Source: a virus
Direction: 5' to 3' (one strand)
Virus record (IMG/VR): IMGVR_UViG_3300029945_000001
Coordinates: 124,001 to 188,000 of that record
Length of the DNA: 64,000 nt
This document shows positions 61,781-64,000 of this stretch, piece by piece. Within the stretch, counting starts at the first letter, position 1, and each line of letters starts with the position of its first letter. A program made the position numbers and the translations under genes. The notes below the pieces were generated by a model. The model saw only the letters and a program-made list of their open reading frames with translations. It was not told the origin of the DNA and made no database searches.

Positions 61781-62392
61781 ATGTCATTTACTATGACACA
61801 GTTAGGTGCATTTCCTCTTGCTGGTAATCTTTTAGGTGGTGGCGGAAACGATGCCATTGTTAACAAGATCAATAACTCATTTCAAAGTAATAACTTCTTT
61901 GGAAATATTCAAGACGATTTTACAAGTATTCGTAAATCCTTTGTTGATACAGTCATTCGTGATATTCGTATGTCTGAAGTTAAGTTCAATGAGGCCATGA
62001 CTACTATCGATGTACAAGAAAATAATATCAAACCGTTAGAAACATTAGATGATCTTAGAGATACACCTTCTATTATGTTCCATCCTATTATTACATATGC
62101 GCCAGTATTGAATCTATTAAAACAAGGAAGAATTAGTGGATTTGGATTTGATCCAGAACATATTGATGAAGAAGATGTTTATGGAAGATTAATTAATAAT
62201 GGTAGAGTTGATGATGTTATGGAAGCCATGGATGAAAATGGAATTGTTACATTTAAAAATGTTTGGTATAGTGACGATCCTGTATTAACAAGAAGTGAAT
62301 TAGATGCCATTGAACGAACTCGTGATTTTGTTGATACTGTTATTAGAGTAATGAAGTTAGATCCTACAAATCCAGATTGTGATTTAGGATAA
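61781..62392 (+). CDS. hypothetical virion-type protein
   Basis: 203 aa, acidic, alpha/beta, not recognised; a Gly-rich patch (LLGGGGND) lies at about residue 19. Thirteen bases after the polymerase stop with TTAGGAG upstream, so it belongs to the same transcript. Confidence 0.68.
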   Translation: MSFTMTQLGAFPLAGNLLGGGGNDAIVNKINNSFQSNNFFGNIQDDFTSIRKSFVDTVIRDIRMSEVKFNEAMTTIDVQENNIKPLETLDDLRDTPSIMFHPIITYAPVLNLLKQGRISGFGFDPEHIDEEDVYGRLINNGRVDDVMEAMDENGIVTFKNVWYSDDPVLTRSELDAIERTRDFVDTVIRVMKLDPTNPDCDLG

Positions 62393-62399
62393 AATTTTA

Positions 62400-62431
62400 T
62401 GATGGGGATGGGTGAAAATCCATCCTCATTA
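62400..62431. repeat. intercistronic hairpin with GNRA loop
   Basis: Imperfect 14-bp stem 62400-62413/62418-62431 with three G-U pairs and a GAAA loop; no T-run. Attenuator or processing site. Confidence 0.55.
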
Positions 62432-62452
62432 TAAACTACAAGGATGTAGAAA

Positions 62453-62845
62453 ATGGCAACAATTGTCATTCCAACATTAGGACCAACTGGTTTATTAAAA
62501 ACCGGTACCGATAAAGTAACATATATGTTGAATTATTTTTTTAGTATGAAGGCGGGTATTTCTGACTTATTTCCAGATCTATTAATTAGTAATCATGACT
62601 TATTAACTCGATATGAAAATACTCCTGATCAGTATGTAGCAAATACTAAAAAACAACTAATGAATGTTATGGCAAGATTATTTGGAGAAAATAACTATAC
62701 AGTTGAAGTTACTTATAATGCATCAAGTAAAGTTGGATTTTATGATATTACTATTGAAATAATGTGGATCGAAGATGGACAATGGAATAGTTTAACTTCT
62801 AATGTTAATATAACCAATAATCAAATAACCATGTCATTCACATAA
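62453..62845 (+). CDS. small virion-type protein, gp25-like in size
   Basis: 130 aa, alpha/beta. A central helix (NTKKQLMNVMARLFGEN) followed by two long strands (YTVEVTYNAS; YDITIEIMWIEDG) is the layout of baseplate wedge gp25/lysozyme-like family members, but the key motif of that family is not evident, so the match is weak. GGATGTAGAAA upstream. Confidence 0.62.
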   Translation: MATIVIPTLGPTGLLKTGTDKVTYMLNYFFSMKAGISDLFPDLLISNHDLLTRYENTPDQYVANTKKQLMNVMARLFGENNYTVEVTYNASSKVGFYDITIEIMWIEDGQWNSLTSNVNITNNQITMSFT

Positions 62846-62857
62846 GGGAGAACTAAA

Positions 62858-63469
62858 ATGTCATTTGATTTTACAAGAGATTTATTAGCGAAACTCGGTG
62901 GACATAGTGCTGTAGATGAAATTAATAGTTTTTGTAAGACTGCTTTAAAAACCCTTGATGATATTTCAAAAAAGAATAATACTTTTACATTAATGCAGTT
63001 TAAAAAGTTTATGCCTATTTTTTATTCTAACAATAGTAATAGAGAAGATGAAAAATATAAAAAATTAGTGGAAGAATTTATGGATCGTAAAATAGATTTC
63101 TTTGAAATGATTTATGTTGTTGATAACAATGATCCCAATCTTGTTCTTTTCAGATTACCAAGATTATTTAGACGCCCTAAAGATACTGCCGAAAGAAGTA
63201 GAAATGATAGAATTGGTTTAAATGCATATGTTAATAAAACATCAAGTCAGATTCCTAGAGACTCAAGTGCCGCTTGGGGTGTTTTATATAGAGTTTTAGA
63301 TAAAAAATTTAATGTAGATGGTATAGAGATTGAAGAAGCACAGAAAGAATTTATGGACTGTATTAAGTCTATTAGAGATTTTATTCAGAATGGTCCTCCT
63401 AAAGAGATAGAAGAAACAAAAATCAATGAACAAGATAGCACAGAATGGGAAGTCCCAGACGACAACTGA
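62858..63469 (+). CDS. hypothetical protein
   Basis: 203 aa, helical and charged, with a basic centre (RLPRLFRRPKDTAERSR about residue 98). Not recognised. AAGGGAGA upstream. Its last 44 bases overlap the start of the SbcD-like gene in another frame. Confidence 0.68.
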   Translation: MSFDFTRDLLAKLGGHSAVDEINSFCKTALKTLDDISKKNNTFTLMQFKKFMPIFYSNNSNREDEKYKKLVEEFMDRKIDFFEMIYVVDNNDPNLVLFRLPRLFRRPKDTAERSRNDRIGLNAYVNKTSSQIPRDSSAAWGVLYRVLDKKFNVDGIEIEEAQKEFMDCIKSIRDFIQNGPPKEIEETKINEQDSTEWEVPDDN

Positions 63470-64000
63470 TTTTGGTATTATTAATTTAACTGATGTTCAT
63501 TTAGGACATTATAAAACACCGAGTCAATATATCATTGATAATCTTTATATGTATTTATTTCCATTATTAAAACAAGAAACTACAAAACTTCTTTTGATCA
63601 ATGGTGATTTTCTAGATACACTTTTGTATTTAAATCCTAGTGTAAATATCATTCTTGGTTTTATAGTTGATCTTCTTTATCGGTGTAATAAAGAAAGTAT
63701 TGTTGTTCGTGTTGTGAGGGGTACATATTCTCACGATAGAAATCAAATGTCATTATTTAAATTACTGTATGATAAACACAAGTTTACAAACGATTTAAAA
63801 TACATAGATAAATTAACATATGAAAACATCAATAGTTTAAATAGATCTTTTATCTATATACCTGACGATTTACCATATGAGGATAGTTATGCTATTATAG
63901 AAGAAGTAAAGAATTTGCTATCTATTAATAACGTATCTCATGTTGACTATGTGACAGTTCATGGCAACTTTGCACATGCTCTTCCAGAAAATATATCATT
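63426..64000 (+). CDS. SbcD/Mre11-like nuclease subunit (3' end outside window)
   Basis: Partial, 191 codons to the window edge. Starts at ATG 63426 inside the previous gene. Metallophosphatase motifs: INLTDVHLGH (D-x-H, about residues 19-28), INGDFLD (G-D, about 62), VRGTYSHD in the position of the G-N-H-D/E motif (about 99, with TYS replacing N), and VTVHGNFAHA as the late His motif (about 178). Mre11/SbcD works with the Rad50-like ATPase, here encoded 40 kb away at 21109-23667. Expected to trim or open DNA ends. Confidence 0.85.
   Translation, partial: MNKIAQNGKSQTTTDFGIINLTDVHLGHYKTPSQYIIDNLYMYLFPLLKQETTKLLLINGDFLDTLLYLNPSVNIILGFIVDLLYRCNKESIVVRVVRGTYSHDRNQMSLFKLLYDKHKFTNDLKYIDKLTYENINSLNRSFIYIPDDLPYEDSYAIIEEVKNLLSINNVSHVDYVTVHGNFAHALPENIS

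Noticed and set aside
1-64000. CRISPR array or insertion sequence
   Set aside because: No regularly spaced direct repeats and no transposase or terminal inverted repeats with target duplications were seen.

Overview
The window is part of a large, AT-rich tailed-phage genome, most likely a jumbo myovirus related to the PhiKZ-like lineage. The evidence is: (i) an N-terminal half of a multisubunit RNA polymerase beta-prime-like subunit (59925-61768); (ii) repeated intergenic TATATTA(C) motifs just upstream of genes, resembling PhiKZ-type early promoters; (iii) a cluster of paralogous virion-interior-type proteins sharing an A-x-E processing-like site; (iv) phage replication and recombination enzymes and a long block of tail-fibre and virion genes. 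A few very GC-biased genes inside the AT-rich genome suggest a GC-rich host. A captured 53-codon DsbA-like fragment hints at an alphaproteobacterium (inference).

Layout. 1-1980 has no credible protein gene and holds large structured RNA: a hairpin-rich block (1-1166), two tRNA-like elements with T-arms (1243-1322, 1347-1437) and a pseudoknotted RNA ending in a strong terminator (1438-1909). 1993-2947 carries an addiction-antidote-like gene, a decayed gene and tRNA-Thr and tRNA-Asn. 3013-8283 is an accessory block of small genes including a QueC-like enzyme and a HigA-like protein. 8299-15415 has structured leader/ncRNA segments, a NYN-domain protein, a metallo-beta-lactamase-fold protein, thymidylate kinase and a TraR/DksA-like zinc finger. 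15416-21021 holds the inner-body-type paralogues. 21109-29884 has Rad50/SbcC-like, RuvC-like and truncated family-B DNA polymerase genes plus an abundant small protein. 30040-35712 has the probable major capsid protein, its acidic upstream partner and a DnaB-like helicase. 35802-57956 is mainly tail fibres and other virion genes, with a UvsX-like recombinase and a region of recombinational wreckage (46351-48124). 58189-64000 has a very highly expressed 528-aa protein, the intron-split RNA polymerase gene, small virion-type genes and the start of an SbcD/Mre11-like nuclease.

How it works together. Operons are separated by long, often perfectly palindromic hairpins, many lying between convergent genes and so able to stop transcription both ways. 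Two promoter-like motifs recur (TATATTAC class and CTATA[AG]AT class). The most abundant products appear codon-adapted to a GC-rich host, while the rest of the genome is AT-rich. The phage supplies its own transcription, replication and repair parts, nucleotide metabolism, and possible counter-defence genes.

The most striking points are an ORF-less group I intron cutting the RNA polymerase gene exactly at the catalytic DFDGD motif, the giant RNA/tRNA-like locus at the window start, and a glycine-rich fibre tip replaced by a foreign GC-rich module that carried a DsbA-like fragment with it. All assignments come from reading the sequence; no database search was possible.
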